Positions 8,247 to 19,212 of a stretch of 64,000 nucleotides of DNA are shown here, in pieces. The notes under the pieces are model-generated. The model was not told the DNA's origin. It did not search any database and was given only the letters and a program-made list of their open reading frames with translations. A program made the translations under genes and the position numbers. The stretch lies in assembly GCF_009906795.1 (NCBI RefSeq), contig NZ_JAAALN010000001.1:1-64000 (forward strand), read 5' to 3'. Positions within the stretch are counted from its first letter, which is position 1. Each line of letters opens with the position of its first letter. Origin of the DNA: Kineococcus siccus (GTDB lineage Bacteria > Actinomycetota > Actinomycetes > Actinomycetales > Kineococcaceae).

Positions 8247-9215
8247 ATGAGGCTGCTGGTGACGGGTGGTGCCGGTTTCATCGGCAGCCACTTCGTGCGC
8301 AGCGCGCTGAGGGGTTCCGGCACGGGCGACGTCGAACGGCTCGTCGTGCTGGACAAGCTCACCTACGCGGGCAACCCCGCGAACCTCGCGCCGGTCGCGG
8401 AGGACCCGCGGCTGGAGCTCGTGCGCGGGGACATCATCGACCCGGGCGCGGTCGAGGAGGCCCTCGCCGGGTGCGACGCCGTCGTGCACTTCGCGGCCGA
8501 GAGCCACGTCGACCGCTCGATCGGCGGCGCGCTCGACTTCGTCCGGACGAACGTCGTCGGTACCCAGGTGCTGCTCGACGCGGCCCTGCGCCGCGGGGTG
8601 GAGAAGTTCGTGCACGTCTCGACGGACGAGGTGTACGGCAGCATCGCCGAGGGCTCGTGGAGCGAGGACCGGCCGCTGGAGCCGAACTCGCCGTACGCCG
8701 CGTCGAAGGCGTCCAGCGACCTCCTCGCCCGTGCGGCGCACCGCACGCACGGCCTGCCCGTCTGCATCACGCGCTGCTCCAACAACTACGGCCCCTACCA
8801 GTTCCCCGAGAAGGTCATCCCGCTCTTCGTGACGCGCCTGCTCACGGGCGGCACGGTCCCCCTGTACGGGTCGGGCACCAACGTGCGCGACTGGCTCCAC
8901 GTGGACGACCACTGCCGCGGGATCGACCTCGTGCTGCGGTCCGGGCGGCCCGGGGAGACGTACAACATCGGCGGCGGCACCGAGCTGACGAACCGCGAGC
9001 TCACCGTGCGCGTGCTCGCCGAGGTGGGCGCGGACTGGAGCCGGGTGCGCGAGGTGGCGGACCGGCCGGGCCACGACCTGCGGTACTCCGTGGACATCAC
9101 GAAGATCAGCCGTGAGCTCGGGTACGCCCCGCGGCGGGACTTCGCCGAGGGTCTCGCCGAGACGGTGCGCTGGTACCGCGACCGCGCCGACTGGTGGCGG
9201 CCGCTGCTCGCCTGA
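8247..9215 (+). CDS. rmlB: dTDP-glucose 4,6-dehydratase (RmlB)
   Basis: 322-aa extended short-chain dehydratase, second step of the rhamnose pathway. [19 protein letters not shown] gives the NAD-binding GxxGxx[26 protein letters not shown] and VSTDEVYG follow. [11 protein letters not shown] carries the catalytic YxxxK, and [31 protein letters not shown] and AETVRWYRD are typical. ATG 8247 is chosen because the glycine motif starts here; upstream in-frame ATGs overlap rmlA. Confidence 0.95.
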   Translation: MRLLVTGGAGFIGSHFVRSALRGSGTGDVERLVVLDKLTYAGNPANLAPVAEDPRLELVRGDIIDPGAVEEALAGCDAVVHFAAESHVDRSIGGALDFVRTNVVGTQVLLDAALRRGVEKFVHVSTDEVYGSIAEGSWSEDRPLEPNSPYAASKASSDLLARAAHRTHGLPVCITRCSNNYGPYQFPEKVIPLFVTRLLTGGTVPLYGSGTNVRDWLHVDDHCRGIDLVLRSGRPGETYNIGGGTELTNRELTVRVLAEVGADWSRVREVADRPGHDLRYSVDITKISRELGYAPRRDFAEGLAETVRWYRDRADWWRPLLA

Positions 9216-9228
9216 GCCCGGGGGCCCC

Positions 9229-11007
9229 TCAGCCGATCGCCTCGGAACCCGTGCCGTCGGCGGGCGCGGCGCCGGCGCGCCAGGCGGCGGCGGCCGGTTG
9301 GTCCGCGGCCGGGGCGTGCGCCACGACGTGGTCGGCGATCAGGTCGTAGAACTCGCGGATGCTCCAGGGCGACCAGCCGTGCGGCTGGTTGCGGCCGAAG
9401 TGGTAGGTGACGTTCGACCCCTCGAGCCGGTCGACGCGCTCCTTGAACCGGTCGACGCCCACGTTGAGGAAGAACGTGTCCGCATCGCCGACGTAGATCG
9501 TCAGCTTCCCGTCGAGCCGGGCGCGCAGGTCGTCCCAGTTCCGCTCGACGTGCGCGGCGAGGTCGTAGTGGTCCTCCCAGTACCGCGCGACGGCGTGGTC
9601 GACGACCCCCGTGGTCTTGTCCCAGATCGGCGCCGGGTAGCCGTCCTCGCCGCACGGGGAGAACACGGCCTGCCAGACGTCCCACTGCCCGAGACCGGAC
9701 CGGCCGCGGCTGCCGAGCGCCCGTTCGCGGGCGTTCTCCTGGGCCGTCGTGAACCGCGCCTTGCCGGACACCTCGCGGGCCGCGGGGACGGGGGCGTCGA
9801 GGTAGGCGTGGCGGGTGACGTAGGCGTTGTCGTCGCCGTAGACGTCGACGAGCTCGAGGGCGTGGAAGTCGAGGGGGTCGGGGTAGCCGATCCAGGCCCC
9901 GCCGTAGAGGTCGGGGTGGAACACCTGCGTCGCGGCGGCCTCCCAGCCGCCCGTGGAACCGCCGGAGAGCACGCGCGCCCAGGGCTGCCCGACGGTGCGG
10001 AACAGCCGGTCCACCTCGGGCAGCAGCTCGGTGTTCAGCGCGGTGCCGTAGGGGCCGAGGTTCGCGCTGTCCACCGCGTAGGAGTCGTCGTAGTAGGGGT
10101 TCTCGTGGCGGAAGGCCACGACGATGAACGCGGGCGCGGTGCCGGACAGCCAGAACGCGCCGAACGGGGTGCTGCCGTCCTCGGTGAACCCCCGGGGTGC
10201 CCCCTGCGGGAAGTGCCCGTGGTTCACCTCGACCGGGTAGCGGGTGCCGGCGTTCGCCGGGTCGTCGTAGCCGGGCGGGAGCAGCACGTCCGCTCCGACG
10301 AACACGTCCCGGCCCCAGAACCGCGACAGGGCGGCGCTGCGGACCTTCACGTGCCGGACGTGCTCGGAGTCGCCCGGGTTGCCCTGCTGCGCGGTGCCCC
10401 CGGCCGGGACGGGCTCACGCGGCGGCAGCACGCGGTCCAGGACGAGCCGCAGCGCTCCTCCCGGCCCGGCCGGCAGCGTCACCTCGACGACGGGCCCGCA
10501 CAGGTTCCCCGTGCCGTCGAACACGTCGTGCCCGTCGCCGCCCGGCAGGTGCAGGTCGACCTCCGCGCCGTCGGACCGGGAGAAGTGCGTGTAGACGTTG
10601 AGGAACGCCTGCGCGCGGTAGGTCCCCGGCGGCAGCGCGGACGCGTCCCGGGCGGGGAAGCCGTCGGCCGGGGCGCCGAGCGGGACGCGGGTGCTGCCGC
10701 CGGGAACCAGGCCCGCGACGTCGAGGCCCCAGAACGGGACGCCGTCGGCGACCCCGCCCACCTGCTCGCGGGGTTCCGCGTCGTCGTCGGTGGTGAGGAC
10801 GACGTACACGCGTCCGGTCACGGTCGCCGCGACCGTCCCGGGAGCGAGCGTGACGTCGGCGGTGAGCGAGGCCGGGGGCACCGGGTCCGCGCCCGCCGCG
10901 AGGGCGCCGCGGGCCGAGGACGCGGACGGGGCGCTGGCGAGCACGGCCGCCGCGGTCCCCACCCCGGCGGCCGCGGCCACGAACTGACGACGCGACGGTC
11001 CGGTCAC
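9229..11007 (-). CDS. Tat-exported esterase/alpha-beta hydrolase (592 aa)
   Basis: GTG 11007 has AGGAG about 8 bases upstream and gives VTGPSRRQFVAAAAGVGTAA, a twin-arginine (SRRQF) signal with a hydrophobic stretch. The first 200 residues form a beta-rich domain; then RYPVEVNHGHFP opens an alpha/beta-hydrolase region with nucleophile elbow GGSTGG and a late RNQPHGWSPWS likely holding the catalytic His. It resembles the esterase D / putative-esterase family of extracellular enzymes. Many Asp/Tyr residues around YPDPLDFHALELVDVYGDDN suggest a sugar- or polymer-ester substrate. It converges on rmlB 13 bases away; the substrate is unknown. Confidence 0.75.
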   Translation of the reverse strand: MTGPSRRQFVAAAAGVGTAAAVLASAPSASSARGALAAGADPVPPASLTADVTLAPGTVAATVTGRVYVVLTTDDDAEPREQVGGVADGVPFWGLDVAGLVPGGSTRVPLGAPADGFPARDASALPPGTYRAQAFLNVYTHFSRSDGAEVDLHLPGGDGHDVFDGTGNLCGPVVEVTLPAGPGGALRLVLDRVLPPREPVPAGGTAQQGNPGDSEHVRHVKVRSAALSRFWGRDVFVGADVLLPPGYDDPANAGTRYPVEVNHGHFPQGAPRGFTEDGSTPFGAFWLSGTAPAFIVVAFRHENPYYDDSYAVDSANLGPYGTALNTELLPEVDRLFRTVGQPWARVLSGGSTGGWEAAATQVFHPDLYGGAWIGYPDPLDFHALELVDVYGDDNAYVTRHAYLDAPVPAAREVSGKARFTTAQENARERALGSRGRSGLGQWDVWQAVFSPCGEDGYPAPIWDKTTGVVDHAVARYWEDHYDLAAHVERNWDDLRARLDGKLTIYVGDADTFFLNVGVDRFKERVDRLEGSNVTYHFGRNQPHGWSPWSIREFYDLIADHVVAHAPAADQPAAAAWRAGAAPADGTGSEAIG

Positions 11008-11119
11008 CGCGGGCTCCTGGGTTCGACGGTCCACGCACGCTCGGTCGTCTGGAACGTAGCAGCGGGTCCTGCGAGGGGGCAGGGAGCGTTCGCCCGCCAG
11101 GGGGTTCCCGTGTGCTTCG

Positions 11120-11770
11120 TCAGGTCGTGGGGGGCTGCCCGTAGCCGCCGAAGCGCTCGACGACGCGCTCGACCTCGTCGGGCGGCAGGAGCGCGGGGAC
11201 GCCGACGGCGCTGGCCCGCATCCAGACGTCGCACAGCCACTCCAGCTGCCGGGCGCGGTCGTACGCCGCGCCCAGCGAGCTGCCCGTGCACAGGGTCCCG
11301 TGGTGCTTCATCACGCAGCCGCTGCGCCCGGCCAGGGCCCGGGACACGTTGTCCCGCAGCTGGGTCGTCCCGTAGGTGGCGTACGGGGCGACGCTCACCG
11401 GGCCCCCGAACATCGCGAGCTGGTAGTGCACGGCGGGCACGTCGTCGCGCAGGAGGGACAGGGCCGTCGCGGCGGTGGAGTGGGTGTGCACGACGGCGCG
11501 GGCCTCGTGCTCGGTGTAGCAGACGAGGTGCAGGGGCAGTTCCACGGTGGGCCGCAGGTCGCCGTCGACGACGGTCCCGTCGAGGTCGACGACGACGACG
11601 TCGGCCGGGCGCATGGTGTCGTAGTCGGTCCCGCTGGGCGTGCAGACGACGAGGTCGCCGCAGCGCTGCGACACGTTGCCGGACGTGCCGACCACGAGGC
11701 GGTCGCGCACCATGCGCTGCGCCAGCGCGACGACGGCCGCGCGCTCGTCGGCCAGGAGCAGGCCGCTCAC
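11120..11770 (-). CDS. Class II aldolase (fuculose-phosphate aldolase family)
   Basis: 216-aa zinc aldolase of the AraD/FucA type. VGTSGNVSQRCGDLVVCTPSG is the family N-terminal motif, and ARAVVHTHSTAATALS has the two metal His. The third His is in CVMKHHGTLCTGSSL. The family splits a sugar phosphate (for example a ketose-1-phosphate) into dihydroxyacetone phosphate and an aldehyde; some members are epimerases. GTG start overlaps the alcohol dehydrogenase stop by 4 bases. With the FGGY kinase across the divergent promoter it suggests a dehydrogenase, kinase, aldolase route for a polyol or rare sugar. Confidence 0.85.
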   Translation of the reverse strand: MSGLLLADERAAVVALAQRMVRDRLVVGTSGNVSQRCGDLVVCTPSGTDYDTMRPADVVVVDLDGTVVDGDLRPTVELPLHLVCYTEHEARAVVHTHSTAATALSLLRDDVPAVHYQLAMFGGPVSVAPYATYGTTQLRDNVSRALAGRSGCVMKHHGTLCTGSSLGAAYDRARQLEWLCDVWMRASAVGVPALLPPDEVERVVERFGGYGQPPTT

Positions 11771-12813
11771 AGCGCACCCAGCGGCGTGAGCAGGTACTTG
11801 GCCCCACGCCCCGCGGCCATGTCCTCGAGGCTGTCGACCAGCGCGTCGAGCGGCCGGTGCTCGGAGATCAGCGACTCGCCGTCGAGGTCCCCGGAGGTCA
11901 GCAGGTCGAGCGCCGTCTTCACGTGCTGCGGGGTGTGGTGGAACACGCCCTTGAGCGTGTACTCGCTGTAGTGCATGGCAACCGCGTCCACGGAGAACCG
12001 CGATCCCGCCTTCGGCCCGCCGAACAGCAGAGCCGTCCCGCCGGGGCGCAGGCTCTCCACGGTCTGCTCCCAGACCTCGGGCAGCCCGACGGCCTCGACC
12101 GCGACGTCGGCGCCGCGGCCCCCCTCGGTGAGCTCCCGGACGGCGGCCGAGCGGTCCGCCGTCGTGGCCAGGTCGGTGAGGTCCACGGTCGTCGCGCCCG
12201 CCTCGCGGGCCTGCGCCAGGCGGGTCGCGGAGCGGTCGGTGGCGATGACGCGCGCACCCCGCAGCCGGGACAGCCGGACGAACATCAGGCCGATGGGACC
12301 GCAGCCGTGCACGACGACCGTGTCGCCCAGCTCCACGCCGGCCTCGGCCATGCCGTGCACCACCGTGGCGAGGGGTTCCAGCGGGGCGGCCGAGGCGAAG
12401 CTCACCGAGTCGGCGAGCACGTAGGTGTTGCGGCTGACGATGGCCGCCGGCACGACGACCTGCTCGGCGAAGGCGCCGTTGAGGAACTCGAGGTTCTCGC
12501 ACAGGCTCGGCCGCTGCTTCGTGCACGCCCAGCAGTGCCCGCACGGGGCGGTGTTCGCCGCGACCACGCGCTGCCCCACCGCGAACTGCCCGACGCCCTC
12601 GCCCACCTCGTCGACGACGCCGGCGAACTCGTGGCCGAACCGGCTGGGCAGGACGGGGAAGAGCTTCGGGTGGCCGCGGCGGTAGGACTTCAGGTCGGTG
12701 CCGCAGGTGGCCGCGGCGTGCACGGCGACCGAGATCTCGCCCGGGCCGGGGACGACCCGGGGGACGTCCTCGATGGTGAGCTTCCCGGGGCCGTGGAAGA
12801 CAGCTGCGCGCAT
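11767..12813 (-). CDS. Zinc-dependent alcohol (polyol) dehydrogenase
   Basis: 348-aa medium-chain dehydrogenase. TCGTDLKSYRRGHPKLFP and RFGHEFAGVVDEVG carry the catalytic zinc ligands, and PCGHCWACTKQRPSLCENLE has the four-Cys structural zinc loop. VVVHGCGPIGLMFVRLSRL is the NAD-binding Rossmann motif (GCGPIG near residue 175). It is most like sorbitol/threonine dehydrogenase-type enzymes that oxidise secondary alcohols. It lies 12 bases after the DeoR repressor and overlaps the aldolase gene, so the three form one leftward operon. Confidence 0.88.
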   Translation of the reverse strand: MRAAVFHGPGKLTIEDVPRVVPGPGEISVAVHAAATCGTDLKSYRRGHPKLFPVLPSRFGHEFAGVVDEVGEGVGQFAVGQRVVAANTAPCGHCWACTKQRPSLCENLEFLNGAFAEQVVVPAAIVSRNTYVLADSVSFASAAPLEPLATVVHGMAEAGVELGDTVVVHGCGPIGLMFVRLSRLRGARVIATDRSATRLAQAREAGATTVDLTDLATTADRSAAVRELTEGGRGADVAVEAVGLPEVWEQTVESLRPGGTALLFGGPKAGSRFSVDAVAMHYSEYTLKGVFHHTPQHVKTALDLLTSGDLDGESLISEHRPLDALVDSLEDMAAGRGAKYLLTPLGAL

Positions 12814-12825
12814 GGGTTTCTCCGG

Positions 12826-13641
12826 TCAGGTCGGGGAGGTGGGGGGGACGGGCTCGTCGTCGGCGGGGAGAACCTCCACGACCTCGACCGCGACGCCCGC
12901 GGCCGCGAGGGCGTCGCGGTGCTCGGGCGCGGTGTCCGCGTCCACGATCACCAGGTCGAACAGCGCGACGGGCGCGACGCGGTAGGAGGCGCGGGCCGCG
13001 AACTTCGTGCTGTCGACGAGCAGGATCTTCAGCTCGCCCATCTCGATGAACACGCGCTTGCGCCGGGCCGCGTCGGGGGTTGGGTAGAGCAGGAACCCCT
13101 GGTGCACCGCGGCCGCCGACATGACGACGGCGTCCGCGGTGAGGGTGAGGAGCTGGTCGGTGACCGAGGGCCCGTCGAAGGAGTCGAGGTTCCGGTCGTA
13201 CTGCCCGCCGAGGCACACGAGGTCGATGTCGGGGTCGGCGGCGCCCGCGATGATCGTCGGTAGGAAGTTCGTGATGATCGTCAGCGGCCGCAGCGCCCCG
13301 AGGTGCGGTTGCAGCGCGGCGACCGTGGTCGAGTCGTCGAGGGCGAGGGACATGCCGGGCCGCAGGTGGGCCATGGCGGCCCGGGCCAGCGCCCGCTTCG
13401 TCGCGGTCTGCTGACGGCGTCGCAGGTTCACGTTCCGCTCGTGCTGGCGCAGGCTCGCCGTCCGGGCGCCGCCGCGCGTCCGCTCCAGCCAGCCCTCGGC
13501 GGCGAGCAGGTCGAGGTCGCGGTGGATCGTCATGGGGCTCACGCCGAAGCGCTCGGCCAGGTCCTCGATGCGGGCCGTCCCGGCGTCCTGGACGTGCTGA
13601 GCGATCGCCTGGCGACGGCGGGTCGGGACGTCGGGGGCCAC
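12826..13641 (-). CDS. DeoR-family transcriptional repressor
   Basis: 271 aa from GTG 13641, which has AAGGAG 7 bases upstream; a longer open frame upstream gives an Arg-rich, unconvincing extension. Residues 5-60 are the winged helix (RRRQAIAQHVQDAGTARIED, then ERFGVSPMTIHRDLDLLAAE). The rest is the DeoR sugar-sensor domain (AMAHLRPGMSLALDDSTTVA, TIITNFLPTI, DLVIVDADTAPEHRDALAAA). It probably senses a phosphorylated sugar intermediate and represses both its own operon and the divergent kinase/ABC operon; the inverted repeat at 13680-13696 is a candidate site. Confidence 0.9.
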   Translation of the reverse strand: MAPDVPTRRRQAIAQHVQDAGTARIEDLAERFGVSPMTIHRDLDLLAAEGWLERTRGGARTASLRQHERNVNLRRRQQTATKRALARAAMAHLRPGMSLALDDSTTVAALQPHLGALRPLTIITNFLPTIIAGAADPDIDLVCLGGQYDRNLDSFDGPSVTDQLLTLTADAVVMSAAAVHQGFLLYPTPDAARRKRVFIEMGELKILLVDSTKFAARASYRVAPVALFDLVIVDADTAPEHRDALAAAGVAVEVVEVLPADDEPVPPTSPT

Positions 13642-13679
13642 GGCGCGTCTCCTTCGGCGGCGGGTGAACGGGCGGAAAC

Positions 13680-13696
13680 GTAACACGATTCGTTAC
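13680..13696. promoter_or_regulatory. Candidate DeoR operator (GTAAC-N7-GTTAC)
   Basis: GTAAC at 13680-13684 and GTTAC at 13692-13696 form an inverted repeat in the only A+T-rich patch between the repressor and the kinase gene. Its place 12 bases upstream of the rightward TTGACA fits an operator controlling both directions. Binding is inferred. Confidence 0.5.
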
Positions 13697-13707
13697 CGAT
13701 CCACCGC

Positions 13708-13737
13708 TTGACATGTGAGGTTCATCATCCGGACGAT
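13708..13737 (+). promoter_or_regulatory. Promoter of the kinase/ABC operon (TTGACA, weak -10)
   Basis: A perfect -35 hexamer TTGACA at 13708-13713 is followed after 18 bases by GACGAT at 13732-13737. The 5' leader to the GTG at 13800 would be about 55 bases. A perfect -35 is rare in this G+C-rich window. Confidence 0.5.
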
Positions 13738-13799
13738 GGGCCGGTGCCCCGCTCGGCGACGACGCCGCGCGGGAACTTGAGGGAGAGGGCGACGGGACT

Positions 13800-15326
13800 G
13801 TGCGCGGACCTGGTGACGGTGCGGACCTCGTGCTGGCCGTCGACTGCTCGACCACCGCGACCAAGGCCGTCGCCTTCGACGCCGCCGGGCACGCCGTCGC
13901 CTCGGGGCGCAGCCCCATCGCGACCCACCGCGGCGCCGCCGGTCTCCCGGGCGCCCACGAGCAGCACGCCGCCGACTGGTGGTCGGCCACGTGCGCCGCG
14001 GTCCGGGCCGTCGTGGCCCAGGTGGCTCCCTCGCGCATCGCCTCCGTCACCGTGACCCACCAGCGCGAGACGTTCGTGTGCCTGGACGGCGTCGAGGAGC
14101 TGCGCCCCGCGATCCTGTGGCTGGACTCCCGCGCCCGGCGGGAGGTCGAGGAGCTCGGCAGCCCCCGCGTGCACGAGGTGTCCGGCCGGCCGCCGGACAC
14201 CACGCCCTCGCTCTACAAGATCGCCTGGCTGGCCCGCCACGAACCCGCTGTGCTGCAGCGCGCGGCGCGCATCGGCGACGTCGGCGCCTACCTGACCCTG
14301 CGGCTGACCGACGCGTGGGCGTCGAGCTGGGCCAGCGCCGACTCCACGGGGCTCATGGACATGCGCACGCTCGACTGGTCCCCGGAGCTGTGCGACCTCG
14401 CCGGGGTCCGCGTCGAGCAGCTGCCCGCTTGCGTCCGACCGGGTGACGTCGTCGGCGAGGTCACGGCCGCCGCGGCGACCGCGACGGGCCTGCGGCCGGG
14501 GACCCGGGTCGTGGCCGGCGGCGGGGACGGCCAGTGCGCAGCGATCGGCGCCGGTGCCGTCGCGCCCGGCACGCTCTACCTGAACGTCGGGACGGCGCTC
14601 GTCTGCGGCAGCGTCCGCCCCGAGTACCGCTGGGACCGCAGCTACCGCACCGTCGCCTCGGCCGGGGGTTCCGGCTACCTGCTCGAGGCGTTCCTCTCCT
14701 CCGGCACGTACCTGGTCACGTGGTTCTGCGACACGTTCGGGCCGTTCGGCGCCACGGGGGTCGACCTGGCGCCCGAGGAACTGCTGGAGGTGGCGGCGTC
14801 GAAGCTCCCCGCGGGCGCGGGTGGCCTGCTCGCCCTGCCGTACTGGAACGGGGCGCAGACCCCGCACTGGGACGCCGCCGCCCGCGGCGCCGTCGTCGGC
14901 TGGACGGGCGGGCACACCCGCGCCCACCTGTACCGCGCTCTGCTCGAGGGCATCGCGTTCGAGGCCAAGGCGCTCGTCGAGGGCGTCGCCGCGGCCGTCG
15001 ACGCCCCGCCCGCGACGTGGCTCGTGACGGGCGGGGGGTCGCGCAGCGGGTTGTGGGCGCAGGTCCTCGCCGACGTCAGCGGCCATCCGATGGACCTGTG
15101 CGCGGAACCCGAGACGACCGCGCTCGGCGCGGGCATGATCGGCGCCACCGCGGCGAGGTTCCACCCCGACCTCACGACGGCGGCCGCCGCCATGGGCCGG
15201 CGGGGGCGCACGGTCCTCCCGGAACCCGCTGCGGTGGAGACCTACGCGGAGCTCGGGGCGGTGCACGCGGGCCTCTACCGCGCCCTGCGGCCCGCGATGG
15301 CCGTCCTCAGCACCTACAGCCCCTGA
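13800..15326 (+). CDS. FGGY-family carbohydrate kinase (508 aa)
   Basis: Two-domain sugar kinase. The first ATPase fold begins LVLAVDCSTTATKAVAFDAA; VTVTHQRETFVCLD and PAILWLDSRARREVE line the sugar site. The second fold has VVAGGGDGQCAAIGAGAVAP and TWLVTGGGSRSGLWAQVLAD. About 500 residues is normal for xylulo-/ribulo-/fuculokinases. It probably phosphorylates the ketose made by the dehydrogenases of this locus, and the paired class II aldolase would then cleave it. First structural gene of the rightward operon, under the TTGACA promoter; substrate not determinable. Confidence 0.88.
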   Translation: MRGPGDGADLVLAVDCSTTATKAVAFDAAGHAVASGRSPIATHRGAAGLPGAHEQHAADWWSATCAAVRAVVAQVAPSRIASVTVTHQRETFVCLDGVEELRPAILWLDSRARREVEELGSPRVHEVSGRPPDTTPSLYKIAWLARHEPAVLQRAARIGDVGAYLTLRLTDAWASSWASADSTGLMDMRTLDWSPELCDLAGVRVEQLPACVRPGDVVGEVTAAAATATGLRPGTRVVAGGGDGQCAAIGAGAVAPGTLYLNVGTALVCGSVRPEYRWDRSYRTVASAGGSGYLLEAFLSSGTYLVTWFCDTFGPFGATGVDLAPEELLEVAASKLPAGAGGLLALPYWNGAQTPHWDAAARGAVVGWTGGHTRAHLYRALLEGIAFEAKALVEGVAAAVDAPPATWLVTGGGSRSGLWAQVLADVSGHPMDLCAEPETTALGAGMIGATAARFHPDLTTAAAAMGRRGRTVLPEPAAVETYAELGAVHAGLYRALRPAMAVLSTYSP

Positions 15327-15396
15327 CCTCGCCTCGTCCCGGACGACCCGGGGCCGGACCCGCAGTGCAGCAGGACACGACACGGAAGGCACCACA

Positions 15397-15446
15397 GTGA
15401 ACCGCGACGACGCAGTCGGCCCGGCCCGCTCCGGGCGGGGGGCCCG

Positions 15447-15450
<4 letters not shown>
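15397..15450 (+). CDS. Possible 17-aa leader peptide before the ABC ATPase
   Basis: GTG 15397 has GGAAGG about 8 bases upstream and opens an 18-codon frame (MNRDDAVGPARSGRGAR) whose TGA overlaps the ABC ATPase GTG at 15447 in a GTGA. The ATPase itself has only a G-rich, poorly spaced site, so its translation may depend on ribosomes finishing this frame. Confidence 0.4.
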
Positions 15451-17045
<1,595 letters not shown>

Positions 17046-17046
17046 C

Positions 17047-18033
17047 ATGAGCGCGACCGCCGCCGCTCCCCTCCCGCGCCGCCGCTTCAGCCGCGAGTGG
17101 TTCGTCGCCCAGCTGATCCGGCGCGCGATGCTGATCGTGATGCTGCTCGTCATCGCGTTCTTCAGCTACCGCAGCCTGCGGTTCTCCAGCCTCGACAACC
17201 TGCAGACGATCCTCGTCGCGGCGGCGCCCTTCGCGCTGATCGCGCTGGGGCAGACCCTCGTCATCCTCACGGGGGGCATCGACCTCTCGGTGGGCAGCAT
17301 CATCGCGGTGTCCGCCATGACCGGGGCGGCGATCGCGAAGGCCAACCCGGGTCAGGTGTGGATGACCGTGGGGGCTGCGATGGCCGTCGGCCTCCTGGCC
17401 GGGGCCATCAACGGGTTCCTCGTCTCCCGGGTGGACGTCCCACCCTTCATCGCGACGCTCGGCATGCTGACCGCCGGGTCGGGCGTCGCGTTCGTCATCG
17501 GCGACGGCGCACCGATCAACGGCCTGCCCGCGGAGTTCGGCAGCATCGCCAACACCCGCGTCCTGGGCCTGCAGATCCCCGTCATCCTCATGATCGTCGG
17601 CATCGTCGGGCTGGGTATCGCCATGCGCCGCACGGCCTACGGCATGCGCATCTACGCGGTCGGCGGCAACCGGACCGCCGCGGAGATCGCGGGCGTCAAC
17701 GCGCGCCGCACGCTGTTCAGCGTCTACGCCGTCAGCGGTCTGCTGGCCGGCGTCTCGGGCGTCATGCTCGCCTCCCGCGTCAGCTCCGGGCCCCCCACGC
17801 TCGGTCAGGGCTACGAGCTGGACGCGATCGCCGCCGTCGTCATCGGCGGGGCCTCCCTCATGGGCGGCCGCGGCACGGTCTGGGGCACCGCCCTGGGCCT
17901 GCTCCTGATCCAGACCCTCAACAACGGCCTGGACATCCTGCTCGTCCCGGCCTACTGGCAGAACGTCATCAAGGGCGTCCTCATCGTCGCCGCCGTCGCC
18001 GTCGACGTGTGGTCCGTCAAGCGCCGCACCTGA
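17047..18033 (+). CDS. Sugar ABC transporter permease (RbsC type)
   Basis: 328-aa membrane protein of the BPD-transp-2 / RbsC family. It has about eight to ten hydrophobic helices, with ALGQTLVILTGGIDLSVGSI (a strong family motif near residue 75), RRTAYGMRIYAVGGNRTAAE (the cytosolic coupling loop) and YELDAIAAVVIGGASLMGGR. It starts 1 base after the ATPase stop. It works as a dimer with the ATPase dimer. Confidence 0.93.
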   Translation: MSATAAAPLPRRRFSREWFVAQLIRRAMLIVMLLVIAFFSYRSLRFSSLDNLQTILVAAAPFALIALGQTLVILTGGIDLSVGSIIAVSAMTGAAIAKANPGQVWMTVGAAMAVGLLAGAINGFLVSRVDVPPFIATLGMLTAGSGVAFVIGDGAPINGLPAEFGSIANTRVLGLQIPVILMIVGIVGLGIAMRRTAYGMRIYAVGGNRTAAEIAGVNARRTLFSVYAVSGLLAGVSGVMLASRVSSGPPTLGQGYELDAIAAVVIGGASLMGGRGTVWGTALGLLLIQTLNNGLDILLVPAYWQNVIKGVLIVAAVAVDVWSVKRRT

Positions 18034-18099
18034 CCACCCCGCAGCAAGACCACCCCGCAGCAAGCCTCCCCCCACGCACCACCACTCCGAGGAGACCCC

Positions 18100-19170
18100 G
18101 TGTTCCGCATCAGCAAGATCCTCACCGGCGCCGCCGCCGCCGGGCTCGCCCTCACCCTCGGTGCCTGCGGTGCCGGTGACCCGACCGCCGACACCGGCGG
18201 TGGCGGGGAGGCGAGCGGCGGCGGTGGCCTGCGCATCGGCGTCAGCGCCTACAACATGACGTCGTTCATCACGGCCGGCAAGGAGGGCATGGAGGCCTAC
18301 GCCAAGGCCAACGACATCGAGCTCCTGTGGAACTCCGCCAACGACGACGTCAACACCCAGGCCGACCAGGTCGACCAGTTCGTCAGCGCGGGCGTCGACG
18401 CGATCATCGTCATCCCCGTGCAGGCCGACTCCCTCGGCCCGCAGGTCGAGGCGGCCAACGCGGCGGGCATCCCGATCCTCGACGTCAACGCCAAGCTGAA
18501 CAACGCCGCGCTCAAGGCGAGCGTGCAGCCCGACGACGTCGCGGCCGGTGCCGCGGAGATGCAGATGATGGCGGACAAGCTGGGCGGCAAGGGCAACATC
18601 GTGGTCCTGCAGGGCCCGATCGGTCAGTCCGGCCAGATCGACCGCCAGACCGGCATCGACGAGACGCTGAAGAAGTACCCGGACATCAAGGTGCTGGCGC
18701 AGGACACCGCGAACTGGGACCGCGACCAGGCCGTGAACCGGATGGCCAACTGGATCTCCGCGTTCAGCGGGCAGATCGACGGCGTCGTCGCGCAGAACGA
18801 CGACATGGGCCTCGGGGCGCTGCAGGCCATGAAGGAGGCCGGCATCAGCAAGCCGGTCGTCGGCATCGACGGCATCGAGGACGGCCTCAACGCGGTCAAG
18901 AGCGGCGAGTTCATCGGCACGATGCTGCAGAACGGCACCGTGGAGCTGTCCGCCGGTCTCGCGGTCGCGGCGGCGCTGGCCAAGGGCGAGCAGGTCGACA
19001 CCAAGCCCGTGTACGACATGCCGCAGATCACCCAGGAGAACGTCGACGTCGCCATGGAGCACGTCGTCACCAAGCGCAGCGAGTTCCTGGCGGCCCTGCC
19101 CGAGCTGACCGCGAAGAACCTGAAGACCGGGAACATCGCCTACGAGGGCATCCCCGGTCAGACCGAGTGA
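18100..19170 (+). CDS. Sugar-binding lipoprotein of the ABC importer
   Basis: 356-aa periplasmic-binding-protein type I (ribose/galactose group). Start GTG 18100 has GAGGAG upstream. The N-terminal hydrophobic stretch ends [10 protein letters not shown], a lipobox, so the protein should be lipid-anchored at Cys24. Domain motifs: [68 protein letters not shown] and [15 protein letters not shown] short Gly/Ser-rich linker follows the Cys. Third transporter component of the operon. Confidence 0.93.
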   Translation: MFRISKILTGAAAAGLALTLGACGAGDPTADTGGGGEASGGGGLRIGVSAYNMTSFITAGKEGMEAYAKANDIELLWNSANDDVNTQADQVDQFVSAGVDAIIVIPVQADSLGPQVEAANAAGIPILDVNAKLNNAALKASVQPDDVAAGAAEMQMMADKLGGKGNIVVLQGPIGQSGQIDRQTGIDETLKKYPDIKVLAQDTANWDRDQAVNRMANWISAFSGQIDGVVAQNDDMGLGALQAMKEAGISKPVVGIDGIEDGLNAVKSGEFIGTMLQNGTVELSAGLAVAAALAKGEQVDTKPVYDMPQITQENVDVAMEHVVTKRSEFLAALPELTAKNLKTGNIAYEGIPGQTE

Positions 19171-19212
19171 CCCGCTGACCCCCGACGCCACCGAACCCCC
19201 GAGGAGCCCGTC

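Noticed and set aside
9216-9228. GAGCCCGGGGGCCCCTC between rmlB and the esterase as a bidirectional terminator
   Set aside because: The G/C run allows pairing, but arms are imperfect, the gap is 13 bases and no T-run follows.
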